From positions 1 through 64,000 of the forward strand of contig JBBRFW010000002.1 of NCBI GenBank assembly GCA_038241255.1: 64,000 nt of DNA, written 5' to 3'. Shown here piece after piece: positions 51,850-60,519 of this stretch. The stretch is from Schlegelella_A sp038241255. GTDB lineage: Bacteria; Pseudomonadota; Gammaproteobacteria; Burkholderiales; Burkholderiaceae_C. How positions within the stretch are numbered: the first letter of the stretch is position 1; each line of letters opens with the position of its first letter. The notes under the pieces are model-generated. The model made no database searches and was not told the DNA's origin. It worked only from the letters and a program-made list of their open reading frames with translations. The position numbers and the translations under genes are program-made.

Positions 51850-52691
51850 CCACGCGGCTGCCGGTGCCGGTGAGCTTCGAGTTCTTCCCGCCCAACACGC
51901 CGGTCGGCAGCGAGAAGCTGAAGACTGTCGTGCATGAGCTGGCGACGGTCGCCCCCGAGTTCTTCAGCGTCACCTACGGCGCAGGGGGCTCAACGCGCGA
52001 CAAGACGCTGGCAACCGTAAGCGACATCGCCGCGCTCGGCCAGGAAGCGGCGCCGCACCTGTCGTGCGTGGGCTCGACGAAGGACGGCATCTCCGAGATC
52101 CTCGCGACCTACCGCACGCAGCAGATCCGCCGCCTGGTCGCGCTGCGCGGCGATCTACCGAGCGGCACCGCTACCGCCGGCGAGTTCCGCTTCGCGAGCG
52201 AGTTGATCGCCTTCATCCGCGAAACGCAGGGCAGCGACTGGTTCATCGAGGTCGCCGCATATCCCGAATACCACCCGCAGCAGCGCTACGCCAGGCGCGA
52301 CCTGCAGCACTTCGCCACCAAGGTGAAGGCGGGCGCGAACTCGGCGATCACCCAGTTCTTCTTCAACCCCGACGCCTACTTCCACTACGTCGACGAGGTG
52401 CGCTCGCTCGGTGTCGACGTGCCGATCGTGCCCGGCATCATGCCCTTCCACAACTACGCGCGCATCGCCCAGTTCGCGGCGCGCGACGGCATCGAGATCC
52501 CGCGCTGGGTCGCGCTCAAGATGGAAGGCTTCATGGACGACGCCGCGTCAATCCGCGCCTTCGGCCTAGACGTCGTCACACGTTTGGCGCAGCGCCTGAT
52601 CGACGGCGGCGCGCCCGGCCTGCACTTCTACACCCTCAACCAGTCGCCGCTGACGCTCGAGATTTGCCGGCGCCTGTCGCCGTCGTCCTGA
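51846..52691 (+). CDS. metF: Methylenetetrahydrofolate reductase [NAD(P)H]
   Basis: This 281-residue flavoenzyme reduces 5,10-methylene-THF to 5-methyl-THF, which supplies the methyl group for methionine. The (beta/alpha)8 barrel shows PVSFEFFPPNTPVGSEKL at the N-terminus, the FSVTYGAGGSTRDKTLATV segment with the Thr and Asp near folate/flavin, and QFFFNPDAYFHYVDEV near residue 172. The ATG overlaps the TlyA-type stop (ATGA). The stop TGA lies inside a REP-like repeat. With ahcY it recycles homocysteine to methionine. Confidence 0.95.
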   Translation: MTTRLPVPVSFEFFPPNTPVGSEKLKTVVHELATVAPEFFSVTYGAGGSTRDKTLATVSDIAALGQEAAPHLSCVGSTKDGISEILATYRTQQIRRLVALRGDLPSGTATAGEFRFASELIAFIRETQGSDWFIEVAAYPEYHPQQRYARRDLQHFATKVKAGANSAITQFFFNPDAYFHYVDEVRSLGVDVPIVPGIMPFHNYARIAQFAARDGIEIPRWVALKMEGFMDDAASIRAFGLDVVTRLAQRLIDGGAPGLHFYTLNQSPLTLEICRRLSPSS

Positions 52692-52745
52692 GCAGCGCGA
52701 AGGTCCCGGCTTCACACGCGCCGAGATCCTCGCTTCGCTCAGGAG
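52685..52745. repeat. REP-like inverted repeat between metF and fthC
   Basis: Arms at 52685-52709 and 52721-52745 are inverted copies of a motif near GTCCTGAGCG...GAAGG. The first arm contains the TGA stop of metF. It lies between converging genes and may act as a bidirectional terminator or mRNA 3' stabiliser. Confidence 0.6.
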
Positions 52746-52758
52746 GAAGAGCGAACGC

Positions 52759-53337
52759 TCAGGGCCGCTGCCACATCACGCCGTCTTCGGTGAGGAGCGC
52801 ATCGAGCGGCAGGTCGTCGGGCGAGGAACGAAGGAACGGCAGGAAGCCGTGCGTGAAGCTGACGCCGACCGTGACCGGGCGAGGCGAGAGCGCGCGCAGC
52901 GTGCGGTCGAAGAAGCCGCCGCCGTAGCCGAGGCGTGCGCCGCCGGGGCCGAAGCCCAGGCACGGCACGACGAGCATCTGCGGCAGGAACTCGTCGGTGC
53001 CCTTCGGCTTGGGAATGTCGTAAGCATCGAGCTCGGTCTCGCAGCCGGGGAACCAGACGTGAAAGCGCAGGGAGTTGGTCTCGCGGTCGGCGACCGGCAG
53101 GCCGATCCGGCGCGGGCTGCCGTCGACGCCGCCTTCGCTCCAGCGATAGAGCGCCGGCAGCGGATCAAACTCGCCCTTGATCGGCCAGTACGCGCCAATG
53201 GTGCGTTCGCGCCGGCCGACCAGCCAGACGCGCAGGATCTCCTGCAGGCGGACCGATCGCTCGAGCCGGTCAGGCAGGGCCTGCCGGGCGGCGACGAGCT
53301 TCTTGCGCAGTGACTCGAGCTCGTTCGGCGCTGACAT
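52759..53337 (-). CDS. 5-formyltetrahydrofolate cyclo-ligase, copy 1
   Basis: The 192-residue product converts 5-formyl-THF to 5,10-methenyl-THF using ATP. The RLGYGGGFFDRTLRALSPRP segment contains the Gly-rich ATP/substrate loop, and IGAYWPIKGEFDPLPALY near residue 47 is the folate-binding segment. The C-terminal part reads FLPQMLVVPCLGFGPGGARL. It converges on metF. The start at 53337 overlaps the end of the DUF2917 gene by 68 bases. A second enzyme of the same family is encoded 1.6 kb away, so one may have specialised. Confidence 0.9.
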   Translation of the reverse strand: MSAPNELESLRKKLVAARQALPDRLERSVRLQEILRVWLVGRRERTIGAYWPIKGEFDPLPALYRWSEGGVDGSPRRIGLPVADRETNSLRFHVWFPGCETELDAYDIPKPKGTDEFLPQMLVVPCLGFGPGGARLGYGGGFFDRTLRALSPRPVTVGVSFTHGFLPFLRSSPDDLPLDALLTEDGVMWQRP

Positions 53338-53854
53338 GTTTTGCGGATCCTGTTCGCGTCCCGGCGTCGAAGCCGATGCTGGAGCGGGCGCCGGCGCTAT
53401 TGTGCAGAACAGCCGGCGCCAGCAAGGCGCGCGTGCGCGACTCCGAGAGCGGGCCGAAGAGAAGCGCGCCCGCGACGAGGGCGACGGTGGCTGCCAGCGC
53501 GCCAGCACCGACGCGCCGGGCGGGATCAACGATGTCCCAGCAGCGGCCGAACGCCAAGCGGACGCCGGCGCCCACGCGCTCGCCGAGCGGCGTCGCTTGC
53601 CAGGCCACGAGGGCCGGCTCGGCGTCGTCCCAGGTTTCGACCAGGGCCTCGCCCGACGACGGGATCGCCAGGGTTTCGCCACGATCGACGACGTAATCGT
53701 CGACGTCGCCGGCGCGGGTGACCCAGACCCGTCCGTTCAGCACCTCGAGCTGGCCGCCGCTCGCGCCGAGTGGCATCACCCAGCCACCGCGCAGGGTCTG
53801 CAGGCGACGCCGCGGGGGCGTCAGGCGGTCCCAAATGGTTTGCGCATTCATCAT
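53270..53854 (-). CDS. DUF2917-domain protein
   Basis: The 194-residue protein has the DUF2917 domain in its first 100 residues (LEVLNGRVWVTRAGDVDDY, then RGETLAIPSSGEALVETW), a small beta-rich fold of unknown function. A hydrophobic segment near residue 125 (AGALAATVALVAGALLFG) is a possible membrane helix. An ATG pair is at 53854 and 53851; AAGGAG precedes them, with the second giving the better spacing. It is divergent from a LysR gene 90 bases away, a pairing common in betaproteobacteria. The LysR may control it. Confidence 0.75.
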   Translation of the reverse strand: MMNAQTIWDRLTPPRRRLQTLRGGWVMPLGASGGQLEVLNGRVWVTRAGDVDDYVVDRGETLAIPSSGEALVETWDDAEPALVAWQATPLGERVGAGVRLAFGRCWDIVDPARRVGAGALAATVALVAGALLFGPLSESRTRALLAPAVLHNSAGARSSIGFDAGTRTGSAKHVSAERARVTAQEARRRPAGPA

Positions 53855-53944
53855 CTATCTCCTTCGATAATCAGGTCGGTATCATCGGCGTCCTGCTCGC
53901 TCAAATCCAATGAAACCGAGCTCCCTCATTGATGCGGATCGAGA

Positions 53945-54913
53945 ATGAATGCCCGGTCTCGCCGACCCCTCTCCCTGACCAACCTTCGCGCTTTCGAGAC
54001 GGTGGCCCGGACGCTCAATTTCGGCGCCGCCGCCGAGGAGCTGCACGTCACTCAGTCGGCGGTCAGCCGTCAGATCAAGGGCCTCGAGGACGAGCTCGGG
54101 GCCCAGCTATTCACGCGCGGCACCCGCCACGTCCAGATCACGCCCGACGGGCAGACGCTGCTGCGCGCGGTCGAGCCACTGCTCGCCAAGCTCGACAACA
54201 GCGTCCAGCACATCCGCCGCTCGCGCAGCCGCCAGCGCGTCAGCGTCACGACCTTCGCTTCGTTCGGGTCGCTGTGGCTGCTCCCGCGCATCGAGGCGTT
54301 CCAGCGCGACCATCCCGATATCGACATCCGCGTCTCGGCGCACGACGCGATCGCCGACCTCGACGACCCCGAGCTCGACCTCGCCCTGCGCTACTGCAGC
54401 CCGGCCCAGGCACCCTCGGCCGGCGTCCATCTGTTCGACGAAACGCTGACGCCTGCCGTCAGCCGAAGCCTCTGGGAGCGCATCAAAAGCGGCGAGGCGC
54501 CGCCGCTCACGGAGGCCGCCGACCTGACCGGGCACACCCTGCTCGAGGAAGACGACGATCGCGCCAGCACCGAGTTCCTGAGCTGGCGCCACTGGCTGGC
54601 CGGCCACGACCAGCCGACCCTCGAGCCGCAGCGCTGGCTCTATCTCAACTTCACGTACCAGCAGGTGCAGGCGGCGCTCGCTGGCCACGGCGTCGCGCTG
54701 GCGCGGGTGCCGCTGGTGTTCGAGGCGCTGCAGCGCGGCGAACTGGTCGAGCCGTTCGGCGACACCGGCCGCATCGTCAGCCCGTTTTCTTACTGGATGC
54801 TGGTCGCGCCGGACAGCCGGGCGCGACCCGAGGTCGCGCAATTCACCGCCTGGGTCGAGGCGCAGGCGAAGGCGACGCGCGAGGCCGTCGGCGCGACGCC
54901 ACGGCCCGGCTGA
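53945..54913 (+). CDS. LysR-family regulator (GcvA-like)
   Basis: This 322-residue regulator has an N-terminal winged helix-turn-helix (LRAFETVARTLNFGAAAEEL, then VTQSAVSRQIKGLEDELG) and a LysR substrate-binding domain. The group resembles GcvA-type regulators by its FASFGSLWLLPRIEAFQRDH segment. It is divergent from the DUF2917 gene, so the 90-base spacer should hold its binding site and promoters. The effector cannot be named. The 3' end converges on the second fthC-type gene with only 6 bases between the stops. Confidence 0.9.
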   Translation: MNARSRRPLSLTNLRAFETVARTLNFGAAAEELHVTQSAVSRQIKGLEDELGAQLFTRGTRHVQITPDGQTLLRAVEPLLAKLDNSVQHIRRSRSRQRVSVTTFASFGSLWLLPRIEAFQRDHPDIDIRVSAHDAIADLDDPELDLALRYCSPAQAPSAGVHLFDETLTPAVSRSLWERIKSGEAPPLTEAADLTGHTLLEEDDDRASTEFLSWRHWLAGHDQPTLEPQRWLYLNFTYQQVQAALAGHGVALARVPLVFEALQRGELVEPFGDTGRIVSPFSYWMLVAPDSRARPEVAQFTAWVEAQAKATREAVGATPRPG

Positions 54914-54919
54914 TCGTCG

Positions 54920-55516
54920 CTATCGAACGCCCCGCTCCGTGACGACGAAAGCGAGCGGGATGTCGTGCGGCCGCGCCGCGAAGGTCGCGAGGTCGACCTT
55001 CGCGAGCGACCAGGCGACGCCGACGGCGACAACGTGTTGATGCCCGGCGAGCCAGCGGTCGTAGTAGCCGGCGCCGTAGCCGAGACGATGTGCCTCCGAA
55101 GTGAAGCCGACGCAGGGCACGACAACAACGTCGGGAACGACCGGTTCGCCGTCGCTCGAACCGATGCCGCACTCGTCGACGACGGCGGGCGCAAGGCCGT
55201 CCCAGCGCCTGAACTCCATAGTGCGCGCTTCGCGCCGTGCATATGGCAGCGCGCGCACGACTTTGTCGAACGCGGCGTCGGCGGCGAGCGCCGCCGCTGC
55301 GTTAAATTCCGAGCGCAGCGGCCAGTAGAGACCCAGGCACGCGGGCTCGAGCGGAACCAGGGCCGCACGAAGATGATCGGACAAGGCAGCGCTCGCGGCG
55401 TCGATCTCGTCGGCGGCGACGAAGGCTTCGCGCTCCGCGATCAAGCGGGCGCGGAGTGCCTTGCGCGCGCTGCGCTCGGCTTCGCTGGCCCTGGGCGGCT
55501 CGGGTGCGACGTTCAC
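54920..55516 (-). CDS. 5-formyltetrahydrofolate cyclo-ligase, copy 2
   Basis: The product has 198 residues from a GTG at 55516 (VNVAPEPPRASEAERSARKA); a longer frame runs upstream into the slt region. The RLGYGAGYYDRWLAGHQHVV segment is the ATP/folate loop and LGLYWPLRSEFNAAAALA is the folate-binding segment. Its place, divergent from slt, is the usual betaproteobacterial one, so this is probably the original copy. It shares the family fold with the protein at 52759-53337 but differs at many positions. Confidence 0.88.
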   Translation of the reverse strand: MNVAPEPPRASEAERSARKALRARLIAEREAFVAADEIDAASAALSDHLRAALVPLEPACLGLYWPLRSEFNAAAALAADAAFDKVVRALPYARREARTMEFRRWDGLAPAVVDECGIGSSDGEPVVPDVVVVPCVGFTSEAHRLGYGAGYYDRWLAGHQHVVAVGVAWSLAKVDLATFAARPHDIPLAFVVTERGVR

Positions 55517-55551
55517 GAATGGACAGGACGCGAGTGACCAGAACGGATCGG

Positions 55552-57609
55552 ATGAACCCAGTATATGAGGCGGCCCCGCCGCGGCTTGCCGTCTCCGCGC
55601 GCTTGGCGCGCGCACTCGCCCCGCTGTCGCTTGCGCTCTTCGCGCTCCTCGCGGTGCCACCGCGCCCGGCCGTCGCGCAAGGCGCCGAGGCCACCGTGGT
55701 CGACGCACGCGACGCCTTTCGCCACCACGACCGCAATCGCCTCGCGGTCCTCAAGGTGCAGGCCGCTGCCGAGCGCAATTCGCTCGCCATGTGGGTCGAT
55801 TACTGGGAGCTGACCAACCGCATCAATGAAGTGCAGCCGCCGGAATTCACCTCCTTCGCGCAGCGCTGGAGCGGCACCTACGTCGAGGACCGCCTGCGCA
55901 ACGACTGGCTGCTCGAGCTCGTGCGCCGCCGCGACCGTGCCACCTTCGCCGCCGAGTACCCGCGCTTTCGCATGAACGACGACCGCGAGGTGACCTGCTT
56001 CGCGCTCGCCAACGACCAGCTTTCGGGCAAGGACGTGCGCGAGGCCGCCCTTGCCGCGTGGCTGGCGCAAAAGGACGCCGACGACGGCTGCGCGTTTCTC
56101 GCCGCGACACTGCTCGACGCGAAGCAGCTGACGCCCGCCGATATCTGGAAGAAGGTGCGCGCCAGCATCGAGGCGGGCAAGCCGCGCGCCGCGCGCCAAG
56201 CGGCCGCGCTCGTCTCCGACGCCGAGGGCATCGCGATGGCCGAGATCGTCGACAGCCCGGCGCGCTATCTCGCCAAGCGGGCGGGCACCGCGACGCGAGC
56301 CGAAGCGGAGCTGGCCACGGTAGGGCTGGCCCGCCTCGCCGCGACCGACAGCGAGTCGGCGGCCGCCCTCCTCGCCGATCGCTGGGAGCGCTCGCTCCCG
56401 CCCGATCTCGCGTCTTACGCGTGGGCGAGCGTCGCACGTCAGAGCGCGATCAAGCTGCAGCCCGAGGCCTCCGACCAGTTTCTGCGCGCCGGCCGCGTCC
56501 TCGGCAAGAGCGGCCACGAGATCGAGCTCTCCGACGACACGCTGGCGTGGAAGGTGCGCGCTGCGCTGCGCGCTGACAACGGCCGCGCCCGCTGGCAGCA
56601 GGTCGTGCAGGCGATCAACGCCATGTCGCCTTCCGAGCAGAAGGATGCCGCCTGGGTCTACTGGAAGGCGCGCGGCCTGCAGGTGCTGGCGCGCGACTCG
56701 CAGGACGGCGAGTCGCTGCTGTCAAGCGGTCGCGAGCTGCTCGTCGGCATTGCCGCGCAGCTGAATTTCTACGGAGCGCTCGCCGCCGAGGACCTCGGCC
56801 AGCCGCAGTCGCTGCCGCCCAAGCCGGCCCCGCTCGCGCCCGCCGAGCGCGACGCCGCCGCTGCCGATCCGGGCCTGGCGCGGGCGCTGTCGCTGGTCTC
56901 GATCGGCCTACGCGGCGAGGGCGTGCGCGAGTGGAACTACTCGATCCGCGGCTTCGCCGACCGCGAACTGCTCGCCGCGGCGCAGCTCGCCTGCGACCGC
57001 GAGGTCTGGGACCGGTGCATCAACACCAGCGAGAAGACGCGCGCCGAGATCGACGTCGAGCAGCGCTTCCCGACGCCGCTGCGCAAGGACGTCGCGGCGC
57101 GGGCCCGCGAGATCGGCCTCGACCCGGCGTTTGTCTACGGCCTAATCCGCCAGGAGTCGCGCTTCATCCTCGATGCCCGCTCCGGCGTCGGCGCCTCCGG
57201 CCTGATGCAGCTGATGCCGGCAACGGCGAAGTGGACGGCCAAGAAGATCGGCCTGCCGTACACGCCCTCGCTGATCGCCGACCGCGACACCAACCTGCGC
57301 CTCGGCAACGCCTACCTGAAGCTCGTCCTCGACGACGCCGGCGGCTCGCAGGCCATGGCCGCCGCCGCGTACAACGCCGGGCCGGGCCGGCCGCGCAAGT
57401 GGCGCGAAGGGCCGATACTCGACGCCGCGGTCTGGGTCGAGAACATCCCCTTTCCGGAGACCCGCGATTACGTCAAGAAGGTGCTCTCCAACAGCAGCTA
57501 CTACGCGGCCCTGCTCGGCAGCCGCGCCACGACGGTCCGCTCGCGCCTGGGGCGAACGATCGGGCCCCCCGATCCCAACTCGCCGGCGCCGGAAAAAGAC
57601 TTGCCCTGA
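55552..57609 (+). CDS. slt: Soluble lytic murein transglycosylase
   Basis: This 685-residue periplasmic enzyme cleaves the glycan backbone of peptidoglycan with formation of an anhydro bond. A signal peptide (RALAPLSLALFALLAVPPRPAVAQ, two parts) is followed by a long alpha-helical ring domain typical of Slt70. The catalytic domain at about residues 520-650 has the catalytic Glu in IRQESRFILDARSGVGASGL and the MQLMPATAKWTAKKIG segment, with AAAAYNAGPGRPRKW near residue 605. The start at 55552 (MNPVYEAAPPR) is preferred over 55456, which would overlap the GTG of the divergent gene. Confidence 0.93.
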   Translation: MNPVYEAAPPRLAVSARLARALAPLSLALFALLAVPPRPAVAQGAEATVVDARDAFRHHDRNRLAVLKVQAAAERNSLAMWVDYWELTNRINEVQPPEFTSFAQRWSGTYVEDRLRNDWLLELVRRRDRATFAAEYPRFRMNDDREVTCFALANDQLSGKDVREAALAAWLAQKDADDGCAFLAATLLDAKQLTPADIWKKVRASIEAGKPRAARQAAALVSDAEGIAMAEIVDSPARYLAKRAGTATRAEAELATVGLARLAATDSESAAALLADRWERSLPPDLASYAWASVARQSAIKLQPEASDQFLRAGRVLGKSGHEIELSDDTLAWKVRAALRADNGRARWQQVVQAINAMSPSEQKDAAWVYWKARGLQVLARDSQDGESLLSSGRELLVGIAAQLNFYGALAAEDLGQPQSLPPKPAPLAPAERDAAAADPGLARALSLVSIGLRGEGVREWNYSIRGFADRELLAAAQLACDREVWDRCINTSEKTRAEIDVEQRFPTPLRKDVAARAREIGLDPAFVYGLIRQESRFILDARSGVGASGLMQLMPATAKWTAKKIGLPYTPSLIADRDTNLRLGNAYLKLVLDDAGGSQAMAAAAYNAGPGRPRKWREGPILDAAVWVENIPFPETRDYVKKVLSNSSYYAALLGSRATTVRSRLGRTIGPPDPNSPAPEKDLP

Positions 57610-57710
57610 AGGATCGCGGCGGGAGCGCAAGAGTCCTTGACCCGAAGAGCGCCTTCCTCGTCGGCGAGAATCGCCCGGAGCCCGCTCCGGGCCGCTCCTG
57701 TTCCCATCTC

Positions 57711-58667
57711 GTGTTCAAACTCCTCGTCCTTGGCGCCACCGGCTTCGTCGGCAGCAGCGTGTGCGAAAAGCTGGTCGAGCGATCGGGCGGCGCGGACGGG
57801 CGGATCCGGGTCGGCACGCGACATCGCGCCCGCGCCCGTCACCTCCAATTGCTGCCAACGGTCGAGATCGCCGATGGCGACGTCCATGACGACGGCACGC
57901 TCGCCTGGATGCTTCGCGACACCGATGCGGTGATCAACCTCGTCGCCGTGCTGCACGGCAGCGAGGCCGAGTTCGAGCGCGTCCACGTTCACCTGCCGCA
58001 GCGCCTCGCCGAGGCGTGCCGGCTCGCCGGCGTGCGCCGTCTCATCCACGTCAGCGCCCTCGGCGCGTCGGCCGATGCGCCGAGCAAGTACCTGCGCTCG
58101 AAGGCGGGCGGCGAGGTCGTGCTGCGCGGCGCGGACCTGGATCTCACGGTGCTCCGGCCCTCGGTAATTTTCGGCGAGCGCGACCGTTTCCTCAACCTGT
58201 TCGCGTCGCTGCTGTCGCTCTTTCCCGTCTTTCCGCTCGCCGGCGCGACGGCTCGCTTCCAGCCGGTGTGGGTCGAGGACGTGGCATGCGCGATCGTGCG
58301 CTGCCTCGACGATCCGTCGACGTCCGGGCTCACCATCGAATGCGTCGGCCCGCGCGTGTATACCTTGCGCAAGCTCGTCGAGCTGGCAGGCCAGTGGTCC
58401 GGATCGCGCCGGCCGGTGCTGGCGCTGCCGGCGATGCTCAGCCGCCTGCAGGCACTGGCGATGGAGCTCCTTCCCGGCCGGACGCTGATGTCGCGCGACA
58501 ACGTCGATTCGATGCGCGTCGCGAGCGTCGCAAGCGGCAGGCTTCCCGGGCTCGACCGGCTCGGCGTCGAGACGACGCCGCTCGAGAGCATCGCGCCTCG
58601 CTACCTCGGTCACGTCTCGGGCGAGGCCCGCCTCGAGGCCTGGCGCGCCCGCGCCCGCCGCGGCTGA
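57711..58667 (+). CDS. NAD(P)-binding epimerase-like protein (NDUFA9 family)
   Basis: This 318-residue atypical SDR starts with a clear Rossmann loop, LLVLGATGFVGSSVCEKLVE. RLIHVSALGASADAPSKYL near residue 110 and LDLTVLRPSVIFGERDRFL near residue 145 place it in the complex I NDUFA9-like/NmrA-like group. It lacks a clear YxxxK pair (YLRSK is the nearest), which could serve. Members bind NADPH and are linked to complex I assembly or ubiquinone, but the bacterial role is not defined. The GTG at 57711 is the best start, 101 bases after slt. No known partner is beside it. Confidence 0.8.
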   Translation: MFKLLVLGATGFVGSSVCEKLVERSGGADGRIRVGTRHRARARHLQLLPTVEIADGDVHDDGTLAWMLRDTDAVINLVAVLHGSEAEFERVHVHLPQRLAEACRLAGVRRLIHVSALGASADAPSKYLRSKAGGEVVLRGADLDLTVLRPSVIFGERDRFLNLFASLLSLFPVFPLAGATARFQPVWVEDVACAIVRCLDDPSTSGLTIECVGPRVYTLRKLVELAGQWSGSRRPVLALPAMLSRLQALAMELLPGRTLMSRDNVDSMRVASVASGRLPGLDRLGVETTPLESIAPRYLGHVSGEARLEAWRARARRG

Positions 58668-58822
58668 GGCTCCGGGAGGGCCACGGAGCGCGGCTGTATC
58701 GTCGGGCCGGGCCGCACCGCCCGCGGTGATGCGCCGGCGGCATCGCCGAGGTGCGCAATGGGCATCGCGCCTGGCTTCGATCCGACCTAGCATTCCTTCC
58801 GTCTCCGACGAAGGATTTGCGC

Positions 58823-59500
58823 ATGCAGCTATACATCGGCAACAAGAACTACTCGTCCTGGTCGCTGCGCCCCTGGTTGCTGATGACGCAGACCGGCATC
58901 GAGTTCAGCGAGCATCGTCTGCGACTCGACTGGGCCGACGAATCGCCGTTCAAGAAGACGCTGCTCGCGCTGGCGCCCTCGGGCCGCGTGCCGCTCCTGA
59001 TCGACGGCGGATTCGCCGTCTGGGATTCGCTGGCGATCATCGAATACCTGGCCGAGCTCTTCCCAGCGAACCAGGTCTGGCCCGTTGATCCACGAGCGCG
59101 GGCGCGGGCACGCAGCCTGTGCGCGGAGATGCATTCCGGTTTCACGGCGCTTCGCAACCGCTGTCCGATGAACATCGAGGCGTCGCTTCCGGAGATCGGC
59201 GCTCGCGTCGGCGACGAGTGGCACGACGTCGCCGCCGACCTGAAGCGCATCGACACGATGTGGCGTGAGGCCCTCGACCACAGCGGCGGGCCCTTCCTGT
59301 TCGGCGCGTTCGGCGCGGTCGACGCGTACTACGCGCCGGTGTGCGCGCGAATCCGCACCTACGCGCTGCCGGTGGGCGATGTCGCCGCCGCCTACGTCGA
59401 GCGGATCCACGATCTGCCGGCGATGCGCGCCTGGTGCCAGGCCGCGCGCGCAGAAAGCGACTTCCTAGAAGAGGACGAGCCTTACCGCCAGCGCGCCTGA
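58823..59500 (+). CDS. Glutathione S-transferase family protein
   Basis: The 225-residue protein has the GST layout: an N-terminal thioredoxin-like domain (MQLYIGNKNYSSWSLRPWLL) and an all-helical C-terminal domain. The NYSSWSLRPW segment has the Ser that would activate glutathione, and VPLLIDGGFAVWDSLAIIEY has the glutathione gamma-glutamyl site. The ATG at 58823 has AAGGA 9 bases upstream. The gene follows the epimerase-like gene by 155 bases and ends before a strong terminator. The substrate is unknown. Confidence 0.9.
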   Translation: MQLYIGNKNYSSWSLRPWLLMTQTGIEFSEHRLRLDWADESPFKKTLLALAPSGRVPLLIDGGFAVWDSLAIIEYLAELFPANQVWPVDPRARARARSLCAEMHSGFTALRNRCPMNIEASLPEIGARVGDEWHDVAADLKRIDTMWREALDHSGGPFLFGAFGAVDAYYAPVCARIRTYALPVGDVAAAYVERIHDLPAMRAWCQAARAESDFLEEDEPYRQRA

Positions 59501-59520
59501 CGCGCGATCGACCGGCCGAA

Positions 59521-59545
59521 AAAAAGCGGACCGAAGTCCGCTTTT
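59521..59545. terminator. Intrinsic bidirectional terminator
   Basis: AAAAAGCGGAC, the loop CGAA, then GTCCGCTTTT form a perfect hairpin with A and T tracts on the two sides. It ends transcription of the GST gene and, from the other side, of the PEP-CTERM gene. Confidence 0.9.
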
Positions 59546-59580
59546 CATCTGGCGCCGGCGCGGGCCGGCGCGCGCCACGC

Positions 59581-60351
59581 TCAGCGAGCCTTGCGGCGAC
59601 GCGCCATGAAGCCCATCGCGCCCAGGCCGGCGAGCATCAGGGCATAGGTTTCGGGTTCCGGCACGGCGTTGATCGATTCGACCTTGACGGCCATATCGTT
59701 GTAGTCGAAGTCGGTGCCGTCTTCGTAGGCGAACAGCCAGTTGGTGGTCGAGCCGTCCTTAAAGGCCACCACCCGATCCGAGCGCGGATCCGTCGGGTTC
59801 AGCAGGGCGTTCAACTGGTCGCTCGAATAGAACGTCGAGCTCGTCGACGACGGCCGGAAGTAGAAGCCGAACAACGACGAGCTGACGGCGACATCGCTAA
59901 ATGCGCCGCAGTTCACCTTGACGCCGCAGTTGGCGACGATCGACGTGCCGACATTGAGCGTATTGCCGCTGAACGACAGCGCGGCGTTATCGCCGGCGGT
60001 CGCGCCGCCCTTGAGCAGATCGACCGTGTAGACGTGCGACGTGTCACTGCCGAACCAGATGCCGAAAATCTGCGTCGAGGCGTTGGCGGTGAACTCGGCG
60101 ACCAGGGTCGGGATCGTGCTGGCAGCAGTGGGCGTCGTCGACATGAACTGTGCGGCAGCGCTCTGACCGGTATTGACGTTGATGTGGCCGGGACCGAACA
60201 GGCCGTCGGCGATCGTCTGCAAATTGCTCTCGCCGAGCGGTGCGGGGTTGATGACCGAAGGCGCCGGCGGATTGAACGGCGCGATCGGAACGGCTAAGGT
60301 GGAAGCGCTCGCCGCGAGGCCGAGCATCGCGACGATCAATTTCAACTTCAT
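59581..60351 (-). CDS. PEP-CTERM sorted exported protein with DUF4114 domain
   Basis: The 256-residue product has an N-terminal signal peptide (KLKLIVAMLGLAASASTLAV). The C-terminal tail has the PEP-CTERM signal: VPEPETYALMLAGLGAMGF followed by ARRRKAR. Such proteins are cut and anchored by exosortase (EpsH) and often occur in biofilm-forming bacteria. The segment FAYEDGTDFDYNDMAVKVE near residue 210 is typical of DUF4114, a calcium-binding-like beta domain. The ATG at 60351 has AGGAG 8 bases upstream. No exosortase gene lies in the window, so the sorting enzyme is elsewhere. Confidence 0.88.
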   Translation of the reverse strand: MKLKLIVAMLGLAASASTLAVPIAPFNPPAPSVINPAPLGESNLQTIADGLFGPGHINVNTGQSAAAQFMSTTPTAASTIPTLVAEFTANASTQIFGIWFGSDTSHVYTVDLLKGGATAGDNAALSFSGNTLNVGTSIVANCGVKVNCGAFSDVAVSSSLFGFYFRPSSTSSTFYSSDQLNALLNPTDPRSDRVVAFKDGSTTNWLFAYEDGTDFDYNDMAVKVESINAVPEPETYALMLAGLGAMGFMARRRKAR

Positions 60352-60519
60352 CTGGAACTCCTGTTGGGACTGGCTGCGACGGAGGGTTTCCGCTGCGTCT
60401 AGCGGTGGAATGTAGAAGCAGAGCCGCAGGTCACCTATCCCGCGGCCGCGGGGTTCGTGGCGCGCCCCCTCGTTCACGGGTGTACGGAAAGCCAGCGTTC
60501 CGGTCCCTAGACTACGGCG

